NCBI RefSeq assembly: GCF_900116445.1
Contig: NZ_FPBH01000013.1
Coordinates: 62,001 to 126,000, forward strand
Reading direction: 5' to 3'
Length of the DNA stretch: 64,000 bases
Origin: Paraburkholderia aspalathi
GTDB taxonomy: Bacteria; Pseudomonadota; Gammaproteobacteria; Burkholderiales; Burkholderiaceae
Shown here: positions 41,777-51,511 of the stretch, piece by piece
How the letters are laid out: every line of letters begins with the position of its first letter
Numbering within the stretch: position 1 is the stretch's first letter
Position numbers and translations under genes: made by a program
The notes under the pieces: generated by a model
Database searches by the model: none
What the model was told of the DNA's origin: nothing
Seen by the model: only the letters and a program-made list of their open reading frames with translations

Positions 41777-43285
41777 TCAGTAGTTTTCGGTCGCTGCCGC
41801 GTTACCCGCGCCATGCGATTGTGCTGCAGTGGACCCGCCGTCACCGTGTGCATCCTCGTGCGCGTTCGCGTTCGCGCCGCCGGGTTGTCCCGGGCGCAGC
41901 AGCAAACCACCCAATACACCCGCCGCCGCCGCGAAGATCGCACCGAACAGGAACGCCACGTGATAGCCGCTATTGAGCGCTGCTACCGCGTTTTCAGACG
42001 CTTGCATTGCGTCACTGCGCGCTGCCGCCAGACTTGCGAGCACCGCGAGACCGAGCGCTCCACCCATCATGAACGACGTATTGACGATCCCGGACGCAAG
42101 GCCCGAATCGCTTGGATCGACGTCGCTCATGGCGGCCAGCAGCAGGGGATTGAATGCGATGCCCGCGCCGAAGCCGAGCAGGATCATGCCGGGCAGCACG
42201 TCGAGCACGAAGCTGCCGTTGACGGGCGCGCGTGCAAACAGCGCGAGGCCAATCGCCGCGACCAGCAGCCCGACGGCAAGCGGCGCGCGCAGGCCGAAGC
42301 GCATCACCACGCGTGCCGACAGGCCCAACGAGAAGAACGCCATGATCAGATTGGCCGGCAAAAACGCGAGCCCGACCTGCAAGGGCCGGTAACCGAGCAC
42401 GCGCTGCAGATACAACGCGGAGATGAAGAACCACGCGAACATCGCCGCTGCCCACAGTACGCCGACCACATTAGCAGTCGCGACATTGCGCAGACGGAAC
42501 AGACCGAGCGGCATCAACGGATGTTGCACGCGCGCTTCGATCACGAGAAACACGGCCAGCAACGCGAGCGCGGCGAACAGCAGGCCGAGCGTCTGCGCCG
42601 AGGTCCAGCCAGCTTCATTGCCGTTCACGACCGCGTACACGGCCAGCATCAGCGAAGCGGTGACCGTTACGGCACCGGCCACGTCGAGCCGTTCGCCATG
42701 AGCATGACCGCGTGCCGACGGCAGGAGCGCCACGCACAGCGCGTAGACAGCGATGCCAATCGGCAGGTTGACGAGAAAGATCCAGTGCCAGCTCAGCAGG
42801 TTGGTCAGCAGACCGCCGAGCAACACGCCGATGCTCCCGCCGCCCGCGCAGACGAAACCGTAGATACCCATCGCTTTCGCCCGTTCGCCCGCCTCGGTGA
42901 ACAGATTCATGATCAGCGACAGCGAAACAGCGGAGACTACTGCGCCGCCCAAACCCTGCACGGCACGCGCGCACACCAGCAGGATTTGCGAATTCGCCAG
43001 GCCGCACGCGAGCGAAGCCAACGTGAACAGCGTGATGCCGCCGAGGAACAGCTTGCGATGGCCGTAGAGATCGCCCAGCCGTCCGCCAAGCAGCAGGCAG
43101 CCGCCGAAGGTAAGCATGTATGCATTGACCACCCACACCAGCGAGGTTTCGCTAAAGCCGAGGTCCGCGGCGATCGACGGCAGGGCAACGTTCACGATGG
43201 TCGTATCGAGCACGATCATGAGCACGCCGAGGCACAGAACGATCAGCGCCAGCCAGCGTTTGTTGCCGTGGATGGAATGGGTCAT
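41777..43285 (-). CDS. DHA2-family MFS drug exporter
   Basis: A 502-residue fourteen-helix exporter with the DHA2 helix-1 motif LMIVLDTTIVNVALPSIAADLG, the LGGRLGDLYGHRKLFLGG loop (motif A) and GVLLGGLLTNLLSWHWIFLVNLPIG (motif C region). It belongs with EmrB/QacA-type proton antiporters for antiseptics and antibiotics, but no adaptor or channel gene adjoins it, so it probably works alone at the inner membrane. The ATG at 43285 follows AAGGAGCCCCTGC. The AraC-GyrI gene 124 bp downstream may be its regulator. The C-terminal tail is His/Gly-rich (ANANAHEDAHGDGG). Confidence 0.9.
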   Translation of the reverse strand: MTHSIHGNKRWLALIVLCLGVLMIVLDTTIVNVALPSIAADLGFSETSLVWVVNAYMLTFGGCLLLGGRLGDLYGHRKLFLGGITLFTLASLACGLANSQILLVCARAVQGLGGAVVSAVSLSLIMNLFTEAGERAKAMGIYGFVCAGGGSIGVLLGGLLTNLLSWHWIFLVNLPIGIAVYALCVALLPSARGHAHGERLDVAGAVTVTASLMLAVYAVVNGNEAGWTSAQTLGLLFAALALLAVFLVIEARVQHPLMPLGLFRLRNVATANVVGVLWAAAMFAWFFISALYLQRVLGYRPLQVGLAFLPANLIMAFFSLGLSARVVMRFGLRAPLAVGLLVAAIGLALFARAPVNGSFVLDVLPGMILLGFGAGIAFNPLLLAAMSDVDPSDSGLASGIVNTSFMMGGALGLAVLASLAAARSDAMQASENAVAALNSGYHVAFLFGAIFAAAAGVLGGLLLRPGQPGGANANAHEDAHGDGGSTAAQSHGAGNAAATENY

Positions 43286-43484
43286 GCAGGGGCTCCTTTG
43301 CCGTGGTCTATCAAGCTCAAGCAGGCTCAAGCGGGCGCCAGCGGATGCAAGCGAATGCCGGACGTTCCGCCGCTCGGCACGAATTCGAAGCCCGGTCGGC
43401 AACCCGTTGATGGCAATGGGGATTTTTAGTCTAGCACCCGCGAGTTTTAAGCCACAACTACGAATTCCTGGGCGGGGTCGGCCG

Positions 43485-44162
43485 TCAATCGCCGCCCAGT
43501 AGTTCGTATTTGCCGCCGCGCTCCAGCGCCCGCTGATAGGCCGGCCGCGCGTGAATGCGTTTCAGGAAATCGACGACGGCGGGAATCTGCCCTTCCATGC
43601 CGCCGCGTGCGGTGGCGGCTTCGAGCGGAAAGCTCATCTGAACGTCGGCCGCCGTGAAGTCGTTGCCGACGAACCAGCCGGTCGCGCTCAATTCCTTGTT
43701 GATGAAACCGAGGTGCAGCTTCAACTGCGGATCGATGAAGCTCGATTGGAGCGTCCATGCGATCTTGCGGGCGATGGGCTTGGCGAAGAACGGCATCGGC
43801 GCGCTGGCGATGCGCAGGGCGATCAGTTTCAGCAGCAGCGGCGGCATGGCCGAGCCTTCCGCATAGTGCATCCAGTACGTGTAGCGCAGCCGCTCCGGTG
43901 TGCCCGCTGCGGGCGCGAAGCGGCCTTGACCGTACTTATCGACCAGATACTCGATGATTGCGCCGGATTCGGCGAGGGTCTGGCCATCGTCCGTAATGAC
44001 GGGCGACTTGCCGAGCGGATGCACCGCGCGCAACTCGGGTGGCGCCAGCATCGTGTTCGGGTCGCGCTCGTAGCGCTTGATCTCGTAGGGCACGCCGAGT
44101 TCTTCGAGCAGCCACAACACGCGTTGCGAGCGGGAGTTGTTCAGATGATGGACGGTCAGCAT
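43485..44162 (-). CDS. glutathione S-transferase
   Basis: A 225-residue GST. The thioredoxin-like N-domain has MLTVHHLNNSRSQRVLWLLEELGVPYE, with catalytic Ser10 in NNSRSQR, and the cis-Pro/glutathione segment GKSPVITDDGQTLAESGAIIEYL. The helical C-domain follows from residue 88, with YWMHYAEGSAMPPLLL and the late FTAADVQMSFPLEAA capping motif. It resembles YfcG/theta-like bacterial GSTs. It lies 100 bp downstream of the CoA-dependent aromatic operon on the same strand and may help detoxify epoxide or quinone by-products, but it could equally be independent. Confidence 0.9.
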   Translation of the reverse strand: MLTVHHLNNSRSQRVLWLLEELGVPYEIKRYERDPNTMLAPPELRAVHPLGKSPVITDDGQTLAESGAIIEYLVDKYGQGRFAPAAGTPERLRYTYWMHYAEGSAMPPLLLKLIALRIASAPMPFFAKPIARKIAWTLQSSFIDPQLKLHLGFINKELSATGWFVGNDFTAADVQMSFPLEAATARGGMEGQIPAVVDFLKRIHARPAYQRALERGGKYELLGGD

Positions 44163-44262
44163 GGGTCGAGGGAGGTTGGCCGGTGAAGCGTCACATCATA
44201 GGGGTGTTGAGCCGAGGCGGGGCTCTATTTGCTTGTCTCCGTCCTCGCCCCCCGGCCACCCC

Positions 44263-45486
44263 TCACACGCGCGACTTTGCGCCCATCAACTGGTTCGACG
44301 GCAAGGTTTCATCGAGCAGCTTGCGCGCGCTTTCTATGCCAGCCACCGGCAGTCCCTCGGGATTCAGCAAGCCGACCTGCACCAGCACCGATGCCTGATC
44401 CCAATAGATGTGCTCGTTGTACAGCTTGTCGCCGCGAAAGCACACCACGGCCAGCATCGGTACTTCGAAGTATTTACCGGTTGGCGCGACGCCAGGTAGC
44501 AGCCAATCGATCTCGCAGCTATGCGTGCAACTGAAAATGAATTCATCGACGATGCGATCCGCGCCGATCGTGCGCGAAATCGGAATCAGCTTCGTATCGG
44601 CAGGATTCGAATTGACGAAGTGATGCGTGTAGAAACGCTTGAGCTTGTCATGGCCCACGCCGCCGGTCATGGTGGGGACGTGGTTGACGTAAGGTTGCGC
44701 GACCATGGTCGGCATGACGGCGTCGACGTCGCGCGTGGCGAACTCGTAATAGCAATGCGCTTCCCACAACGCGTTCAGATCGTAGACCGGACCCAGCACC
44801 TTACGGAGCAGGGCAAGCGTGCGCGAATAGGCCATCATCGCGGCGGGTTTGTCGTACTGCGGACGCGATGGTGCGGCGAATGCATGATCGCAACCGGGGT
44901 ACACGTATTGCTCGATCTGCGGGCGCGTGCGCAATGCGGCGCTGATTCGCTCGCGCGTTTCGAGCGGGCAATGTGCATCGTTTTCAGGGAAGTGAAACAC
45001 CATCGGGCAGCGCACGGCCGGCACTTCATCCAGATACGCTTCGAGGCCAACGCCGTAGTAGCTGATCGCGCAGTCCACGTCGGTGCGTGCCGCGCTCAGG
45101 AACGCGAGTTTGCCGCCGAGACAGTAGCCGACCGTGCCTACCTTGCCGGCCTGTTCGGGCAACGTGCGCAATGTGGCGACCGTTGCCGCGATATCGTCGA
45201 CGGCGAGATCGACGTCGAAGCTCCCGAGATAGTCGAGCGCCTGCTTCATATCCGCCTCGCCATAGCCGAGCGAGATGCCTGGCTTGATCCGCCAGAACAG
45301 ATCCGGCACCAGCACGACATAACCTTCTTCTGCGAAGCGGTCGGCCATCGATTTCATGTAGTCGTTGATACCGAAGATTTCCTGCAGGAGCACGAGCCCC
45401 GGGCCCGAGCCTTGCGCCGGACGCGCGACGTAGGCGTTGAAACGGCCGCCATCCTGGGCGACGACTTCGATGAAAGAGGCGGCCAT
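44263..45486 (-). CDS. dienelactone hydrolase fused to an NTF2/SnoaL-like domain
   Basis: A 407-residue two-domain protein. Residues 1-230 are a dienelactone-hydrolase-type alpha/beta hydrolase with nucleophile Cys122 in VGYCLGGK, Glu36 (QEIFG), Asp170 (FPENDAH) and His201 (GCDHAF), the full DLH triad. Residues about 236-395 form an NTF2/SnoaL-like domain (YDLNALWEAHCYYEFATRDVDAVMPTM, TIGADRIVDEFIFSCTHSCEIDWLLPG). It is the last gene of the leftward aromatic operon, 40 bp after the CoA ligase. It may open a lactone or release a CoA-pathway product; the added domain could bind the ring-cleavage intermediate. Such a fusion is unusual in my experience. Confidence 0.85.
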   Translation of the reverse strand: MAASFIEVVAQDGGRFNAYVARPAQGSGPGLVLLQEIFGINDYMKSMADRFAEEGYVVLVPDLFWRIKPGISLGYGEADMKQALDYLGSFDVDLAVDDIAATVATLRTLPEQAGKVGTVGYCLGGKLAFLSAARTDVDCAISYYGVGLEAYLDEVPAVRCPMVFHFPENDAHCPLETRERISAALRTRPQIEQYVYPGCDHAFAAPSRPQYDKPAAMMAYSRTLALLRKVLGPVYDLNALWEAHCYYEFATRDVDAVMPTMVAQPYVNHVPTMTGGVGHDKLKRFYTHHFVNSNPADTKLIPISRTIGADRIVDEFIFSCTHSCEIDWLLPGVAPTGKYFEVPMLAVVCFRGDKLYNEHIYWDQASVLVQVGLLNPEGLPVAGIESARKLLDETLPSNQLMGAKSRV

Positions 45487-45526
45487 GCGGTGTGTCTCCG
45501 ACAGGAAAGAGGGACTACATAATGGG

Positions 45527-47170
45527 CTACCCGAGCGTACGCAACTCGAAGCGTTTGATCTTGCCGGTTTCGGTACGCGGCAGCGCCTCGATGAAGGCGA
45601 TAACGCGCGGGTATTTATACGGCGCCACGCTATTTTTCACGAAATCCTGCAGTTGCGCGACCATTTTGTCGTCAGGCGCATAACCTGGGTTCAGCACCAC
45701 GAAGGCCTTGACGATCTGTCCGCGCGTCTCGTCGGGCACGCCGATCACGCCGCATTCGGCCACCGCGTCGTGTTGCATCAACACGCTTTCCACTTCCGGG
45801 CCGGAGATGTTGTAGCCGGCAGAGACGATCATGTCGTCGGCGCGGGCCTGATAGAACACGTAGCCGTCTTCGTCGAGATAAACCGAGTCACCGGGAAGGT
45901 TCCAGCCGTCGCGAACGAACTTCGCTTGCCGCTCGTCAGCGAGATAGCGGCAGCCCGTCGGCCCGCGCACCGCGAGTTTGCCGATTGTGCCTGCCGGCAC
46001 CGGTTGCATGGCGTCGTCCACGGCCTGCACGACGTAACCCGGCACCGCGCGACCGATGGCATGCGGGCGGATCGCATCGCCTTGCGCCGAGATGAAAATA
46101 TGGATCAATTCTGTACCGCCGATGCCGTCGATCATCTCGATGCCGCTTGCGTCGTGCCATAGGCGGCGCGTCGAATCCGGCAACGCTTCTCCCGCCGAGA
46201 CCGTTTTCTTCAAGCTTGAAATGTCGTGATGCGCAACGAGCGGAGCCATCTGCCGATAGAACGTCGGCGCGGTGAACATGATCGTCGCGTGAAAACGCTC
46301 GACGGTTTGCAGCAAGGTCTCGGGCGTGAGCTTCTCGATCAATACCGTCGACGCACCCACTCGCAGCGGAAAGCACAGCAAACCACCGAGGCCGAATGTG
46401 AAGGCGAGCGGCGGTGTGCCGCAAAACACATCGCTCGATGAAGGTTTCAGAACATGACGCGGAAACAGATCGCACATCGCGAGGACGTCACGATGAAAGT
46501 GCATGCAACCCTTCGGCGCGCCCGTCGTGCCACTGGTGAAGGCGATCAGGCAGACGTCGTCAGCTGCGGTGTCGCAAGCGGTGAAGTGGTCCGGTTTGTT
46601 GATCGCGAGGCTGTCGAGCGAATCGGCGGAATCATCATGAAACAGGCGTGTTTGTTTCAAACCCGCGCAGTAGAACTCGTCCTTGGGATCGTTGCAGCGC
46701 GCGAGTTCAGCGGTCAGGCGCGAGTCACATAGCGCGGCGCTGACTTGCGCCTTCTCGATGATCTGCTTGAGTTCTTTCGCACGCAGCAGCGGCATGGTTG
46801 GCACTACGACCAGGCCGGCCTTCAGCGCCGCGAGCGCCGTCACCGCCATGTGCAGGCTGTTCGGTCCACGCAGCAGCACGCGGTTGCCCGGCTGCAAACC
46901 CATTTCACCGACCAGCACATGCGCGTTGCGATTCACCAAGGCCAGCAACTCGCTATAAGTGGTCGCCTGCGGTTTCCCGTCCACGTCCGACCAGATCGCC
47001 GGACGGTCGCGATGTCCCGCTTCGATGGTTCTGTCGAGCAATTCCGTCGCGCAATTGAAGCGCGCCGGGTAAGCCACGTCCGGGTTGTCGAGCAGAAAGA
47101 CAGGCCATTGATCCTGCGGCGGAAGATTGTCGCGCGCGAAGGTATCGACGTGTGCTGACGGTTCCATCAT
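45527..47170 (-). CDS. aryl-CoA ligase (benzoate/2-aminobenzoate-CoA ligase type)
   Basis: A 547-residue adenylate-forming acyl-CoA ligase: P-loop TSGTTGAPKG at 212-221, GGTELIHIFISA (substrate/adenine region), the GDSVYLDEDGYVFYQARADD hinge motif and catalytic Lys537 in TETGKIKRF. The overall pattern (NFNCATELLDR-like start, CMHFHRDVLAMCDLFPRHVL, YVNHV-free) resembles the 2-aminobenzoate-CoA ligase of the aerobic CoA pathway (abmG in Azoarcus evansii). It activates the aromatic acid with ATP and CoA for the monooxygenase/reductase upstream in the operon. The substrate is inferred from the operon; benzoate or salicylate cannot be excluded. Confidence 0.88.
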   Translation of the reverse strand: MMEPSAHVDTFARDNLPPQDQWPVFLLDNPDVAYPARFNCATELLDRTIEAGHRDRPAIWSDVDGKPQATTYSELLALVNRNAHVLVGEMGLQPGNRVLLRGPNSLHMAVTALAALKAGLVVVPTMPLLRAKELKQIIEKAQVSAALCDSRLTAELARCNDPKDEFYCAGLKQTRLFHDDSADSLDSLAINKPDHFTACDTAADDVCLIAFTSGTTGAPKGCMHFHRDVLAMCDLFPRHVLKPSSSDVFCGTPPLAFTFGLGGLLCFPLRVGASTVLIEKLTPETLLQTVERFHATIMFTAPTFYRQMAPLVAHHDISSLKKTVSAGEALPDSTRRLWHDASGIEMIDGIGGTELIHIFISAQGDAIRPHAIGRAVPGYVVQAVDDAMQPVPAGTIGKLAVRGPTGCRYLADERQAKFVRDGWNLPGDSVYLDEDGYVFYQARADDMIVSAGYNISGPEVESVLMQHDAVAECGVIGVPDETRGQIVKAFVVLNPGYAPDDKMVAQLQDFVKNSVAPYKYPRVIAFIEALPRTETGKIKRFELRTLG

Positions 47171-47226
47171 GGTCTCCCGGGCGTTGAGCCGGCTGAATGC
47201 GCTTCGGTTGGCTTGGTGGGTTATGT

Positions 47227-47261
47227 TGCTTCGTGCTTCGTGCTTCGTGCTTCGTATTTCG
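47227..47261. repeat. tandem heptamer repeat between RidA and ligase genes
   Basis: Four exact copies of TGCTTCG (47227-47254) are followed by a degenerate copy (TATTTCG, 47255-47261). They lie in the short gap between the RidA stop and the ligase start. The repeat could expand or contract by slippage and change the distance between two operon genes. Confidence 0.7.
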
Positions 47262-47266
47262 TGCGC

Positions 47267-47662
47267 TTACTGGGGAACCACGGCCGTGGCTTCGATCTCG
47301 ACTTTCGCTTCGTCTTCGATCAACGCGACGACCTGTATCGCGCTCATCGCGATGTCGTAGTCGCCGATCAGCTCGCGAAACGCACGGCCGATATCTTTCA
47401 GCGAGGCGAGGTATTCGCGTTTGTCGGTGACGTACCAGGTCAGGCGGACCAGATGCTCGGGCCTGCCGCCCGCTTCGTGCAGGACGGCGAGGATGTTCTT
47501 GAGCGCCTGAATCGCCTGCTGTGCGAAGTCGGTGGTCTGAAAACGCGCCTGTTCGTCCCAGCCGATCTGGCCGGCGATGAATACTTGTGTGCCGGCTGCT
47601 GCAACGCCGTTCGCGTAGCCGCGCGGCTTGATCCAACCGGCGGGAAGGAGAGCTTTTTTCAT
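47267..47662 (-). CDS. RidA family enamine/imine deaminase
   Basis: A 131-residue RidA/YjgF/UK114 protein with VFIAGQIGWD near residue 28, LVRLTWYVTDKREYL, and the C-terminal EDEAKVEIEATAVVP with the conserved Glu region. Family members hydrolyse reactive enamines or imines, releasing ammonia. In a 2-aminobenzoyl-CoA pathway the amino group must leave after ring reduction, so a deaminase is a logical partner; this strengthens an amino-aromatic over a salicylate substrate. Its start overlaps the thioesterase stop by 4 nt. It is separated from the ligase gene by the heptamer repeat. Confidence 0.9.
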   Translation of the reverse strand: MKKALLPAGWIKPRGYANGVAAAGTQVFIAGQIGWDEQARFQTTDFAQQAIQALKNILAVLHEAGGRPEHLVRLTWYVTDKREYLASLKDIGRAFRELIGDYDIAMSAIQVVALIEDEAKVEIEATAVVPQ

Positions 47663-48098
47663 GAGCGATGCGCCTCGATGGATTCAGGTTGTGGGACAAA
47701 CGCCGCGAGCGCGCTCGCGATGTCTGCGGGAATGTCGATGGATGTGCCGCTTTCGAGCGATGTGGTCACGAGCACCTGTTTCGCGCTGAAGCGGATTTCG
47801 CCGCCGTGCCGGCCGACGATCTCGATGCTGATCGAGCGGCGCCCGACCTTCGTGACGCTGAGTGACAGCATGATCGTTTCGCCCATCTGGCTCGGCCGCG
47901 AAAACTCGCAATCGAGTTTGACGATCGGCAAACCAACCCGGCGTTGCGCGATCATCTGCGCATAGTCGATCTGCATGCCTTCGTTGAACCAGTCTTCGAC
48001 CAACGCGTTGGTCATCACCAGATATTGCGGAAAGAACACGATGCCGGCCGGATCGCAGTGCTGGAAGCGAATGCGGACAGGCCGTTCGAAGGTCGCGT

Positions 48099-48102
<4 letters not shown>
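47659..48102 (-). CDS. hot-dog acyl-CoA thioesterase (4-hydroxybenzoyl-CoA thioesterase family)
   Basis: A 147-residue hot-dog-fold thioesterase: RIRFQHCDPAGIVFFPQYLVMTN, with the catalytic Asp of the 4HBT motif, and DCEFSRPSQMGETIMLSLSVTKVG in the second half. It hydrolyses an aromatic or alicyclic CoA thioester, perhaps to recover CoA from dead-end intermediates. It overlaps the genes on both sides by 4 nt, so translation is coupled. The pattern closely resembles thioesterases in the known aerobic aminobenzoyl-CoA and benzoyl-CoA operons, as I recall them. Confidence 0.9.
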
Positions 48103-49307
<1,205 letters not shown>

Positions 49308-49308
49308 T

Positions 49309-50160
49309 TCAATCTCCCTCGAAGACAGGGCGCGACTTCGCGGCAAACGCGCTATACGCACGTTCGAAATCGCGTGTGCTCATGCAGATCGCCTGTGCTT
49401 GCGCTTCCGATTCGATCGCTTCGTCGATGCTCATGCTCCATTCCTGGTGCAGCATCTTCTTCGTGATGCCGTGCGCGAAGGTCGGACCGGCGACGAGATC
49501 GGCGGCGAGCTTCTGTGCGTCTGCGATGAGCGCTGCCGGTTCGCACAGGCGGTTATAGAAACCCCATGCGTGGCCTTCCTCGCCACTCGCTGAGCGGCCG
49601 GTGAACAGCAATTCGGCGGCGCGGCCTTGGCCGATGATGCGCGGCAGGATCGCGCAAGCGCCCATATCGCAACCGGCGAGGCCGACGCGAGAGAACAGAA
49701 ACGCGAGCTTGCTGCGCGCGGTGCCGAGCCGCATGTCGGACGACATCGCCAGGATCGCACCGGCGCCGGCGCAGACGCCGTCGACCGCGGCGATGATGGG
49801 TTGCGGGCAGTGGCGCATCGCTTTGACCAGATCGCCGGTCATGCGCGTGAACAGCAGCAGTTCCGGCATCGGCAGATCGATTAGCGGGGCGATGATGTCG
49901 TGCACGTCGCCGCCGGAGCAGAAGTTCTCGCCTGCGCCGTGAATCACGATTGCCTTCACGTCGGTCGCGTACGTGAGTTGCCGGAACAGATCACGCAACT
50001 CCGCATACGATTCGAACGTCAGGGGGTTTTTGCGTTCGGGGCGGTTCAGTGTGATCGTCGCGACCTTGTCGGCGACCGACCAGCCGAAGTGCCGCGCCTC
50101 GTAACCGGCGAGCGTCAGGCGGTTTCCGGCCAGTAGGGCGTCGGCGTTGGATCGTGTCAT
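49309..50160 (-). CDS. enoyl-CoA hydratase/isomerase family protein
   Basis: A 283-residue crotonase-fold protein: oxyanion-hole segments GAGENFCSGGDVHD and AAVDGVCAGAGAILAMSSDMRLGT. The usual catalytic-Glu region is replaced by VGLAGCDMGACAILPRIIG, so a plain hydratase mechanism is uncertain and isomerase or ring-hydrolase activity is possible. The ATG at 50160 follows GGAGACATTC. The stop is one base before the dehydrogenase start. It belongs to the lower, beta-oxidation-like half of the aminobenzoyl-CoA-type operon. Confidence 0.88.
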   Translation of the reverse strand: MTRSNADALLAGNRLTLAGYEARHFGWSVADKVATITLNRPERKNPLTFESYAELRDLFRQLTYATDVKAIVIHGAGENFCSGGDVHDIIAPLIDLPMPELLLFTRMTGDLVKAMRHCPQPIIAAVDGVCAGAGAILAMSSDMRLGTARSKLAFLFSRVGLAGCDMGACAILPRIIGQGRAAELLFTGRSASGEEGHAWGFYNRLCEPAALIADAQKLAADLVAGPTFAHGITKKMLHQEWSMSIDEAIESEAQAQAICMSTRDFERAYSAFAAKSRPVFEGD

Positions 50161-50183
50161 GAATGTCTCCAGTTCCGTGCGGA

Positions 50184-50741
50184 TCAGTCTTTCAGACTGT
50201 CGAGCAGATGTTGTTTGAGTTTGCCGAGGCGTTGATGGGTGCGCGATTTTTCGTCGAGGCTCAAGCCGCCGAACAGTTCGACAACCCATTGCTCATGCGC
50301 AATGGCCATCTTGTCGAACGCCTTGCGACCCGCGGGCGTGAGGCACACGCTGATCGAGCGGCGATCGTTGGGATCGGTGCCGCGCGAAACCAGACCTTCT
50401 TTTTCAAGCTGGTCCGTAATGCCGGTCACATTGCCGCCCGTCACCATCAAACGGCGCGACAGCTCGGTCATCTTCAGGCCTTCCGGATGACGTTCGAGTT
50501 GCGCCATCAAATCGAAACGCGGCAAGGTGGTGTCGAATTCGTTGCGCAGGCGCTTGCGCAGTTCGGCTTGCACGAGATTGGTCGTGGTCAACATGCGCAG
50601 CCACAAACGCAGACCCATGTGGCTATCGGCGCCGGTACTCATTTCCAGATCCACGACGTTCTCCGCTGGTTTGGCGACGCCTTTGCGCGGCGGCTTTGCG
50701 TCAGCCGTCGTAGTCTTTTTAAGGTTCGATAACTTGGTCAC
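50184..50741 (-). CDS. MarR family regulator of the aromatic operon
   Basis: A 185-residue MarR protein with a 50-residue Lys-rich N-terminal extension and the winged helix FDLMAQLERHPEGLKMTELSRRLMVTGGNVTGITDQLEKEGLVSRGTDPNDRRSISVCLTPAG. The start is the GTG at 50741 (GGAGAAGTAAT before it), overlapping the SDR stop by 4 nt. It lies inside the operon it probably controls; comparable MarR proteins respond to the aryl-CoA product of the ligase. A MarR-like dyad overlaps the operon promoter at 53931-53947. Confidence 0.9.
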   Translation of the reverse strand: MTKLSNLKKTTTADAKPPRKGVAKPAENVVDLEMSTGADSHMGLRLWLRMLTTTNLVQAELRKRLRNEFDTTLPRFDLMAQLERHPEGLKMTELSRRLMVTGGNVTGITDQLEKEGLVSRGTDPNDRRSISVCLTPAGRKAFDKMAIAHEQWVVELFGGLSLDEKSRTHQRLGKLKQHLLDSLKD

Positions 50742-51511
50742 ATTACTTCTCCACCGGAGATGGAAACGGATTGCCCCGTGATCGCGTCCGAGCCGGGTTG
50801 GCAGAGCCAAAGCACGGCGTTGGCGACCTGCTCAGGGCTCACGAAGCGACGCTGCGGATTCGTGCGCAGCAAGGTTTCGCGCGCCTGCTGTTCGGTGCGC
50901 GAGGTCTTGCTGGTGATCTGTTCAAGCGACGTGTGCAGCAGTTCGGTTTCCGTGTAGCCGGGGCATACGGCGTTGACGGTGACGCCTTTCGTCGCGACTT
51001 CCAGTGCGAGTGAGCGCGTCAGGCCGATCACGCCATGTTTCGCGGCGCAGTAAGCGGCGACATAGGCGTAGCCGATTTGCCCCGCCGTGCTCGCGACATT
51101 GACGATGCGGCCGTGGCCGCGCTCGAGCATGCCGGGCAACACGGCGCGCGTGCCGAGGAAGACGCCGGTGAGGTTCACGTCGAGCATGCGCTGCCAGAGC
51201 GCCATGTCGGTGTGAGTGAAGGGCGCAGCTTGCGCCTGGCCGGCGTTGTTGACGAGGATATCGATTGCGCCGGCTTGTGCGAATGCCTTCTCGACCGATT
51301 CTTCGCTTGTGACGTCGACGCTGATGCATGCGACTTCGCCGAGTCCGTTGAAACTTTCCCGCTGCGCATCGAGACGTTGTGCGTTGCGTCCCATCAAGGT
51401 GACGCGCGCACCGGCACGCAGCAGCGCTTCGGCCACTGCCGCGCCGATGCCGCTGCCGCCGCCTGTGACGACGGCGTGCTGTCCTGCGAGGGTTGTGTTG
51501 GGCGTATTCAC
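50738..51511 (-). CDS. SDR family dehydrogenase of the aromatic operon
   Basis: A 257-residue classical SDR: TGGGSGIG loop near residue 17, LMGRNAQRLDAQ after strand 2, VNNAGQAQAA, the catalytic Ser in NVASTAGQIGYAYVAAYCAAKHG with YxxxK, and the C-terminal DAITGQSVSISGGEVM. It overlaps both neighbours by 4 nt. In this pathway it is the best candidate for the 3-hydroxyacyl-CoA dehydrogenase step, because no other such enzyme is encoded here. The cofactor is probably NAD. Confidence 0.88.
   Translation of the reverse strand: MNTPNTTLAGQHAVVTGGGSGIGAAVAEALLRAGARVTLMGRNAQRLDAQRESFNGLGEVACISVDVTSEESVEKAFAQAGAIDILVNNAGQAQAAPFTHTDMALWQRMLDVNLTGVFLGTRAVLPGMLERGHGRIVNVASTAGQIGYAYVAAYCAAKHGVIGLTRSLALEVATKGVTVNAVCPGYTETELLHTSLEQITSKTSRTEQQARETLLRTNPQRRFVSPEQVANAVLWLCQPGSDAITGQSVSISGGEVM

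Noticed and set aside
41717..43429. 570-codon open frame opposite the DHA2 exporter
   Set aside because: It is antisense to a clear membrane-protein gene. The translation is Arg/Gln/His-rich low-complexity typical of GC-rich shadow frames, with no domain and no ribosome site.
44521..45522. 333-codon open frame opposite the DLH-NTF2 gene
   Set aside because: Antisense shadow; the opposite strand has the intact DLH triad and operon context.
47227..47261. CRISPR-like repeat
   Set aside because: The units are 7 bp and directly adjacent, without spacers; this is a simple tandem repeat.
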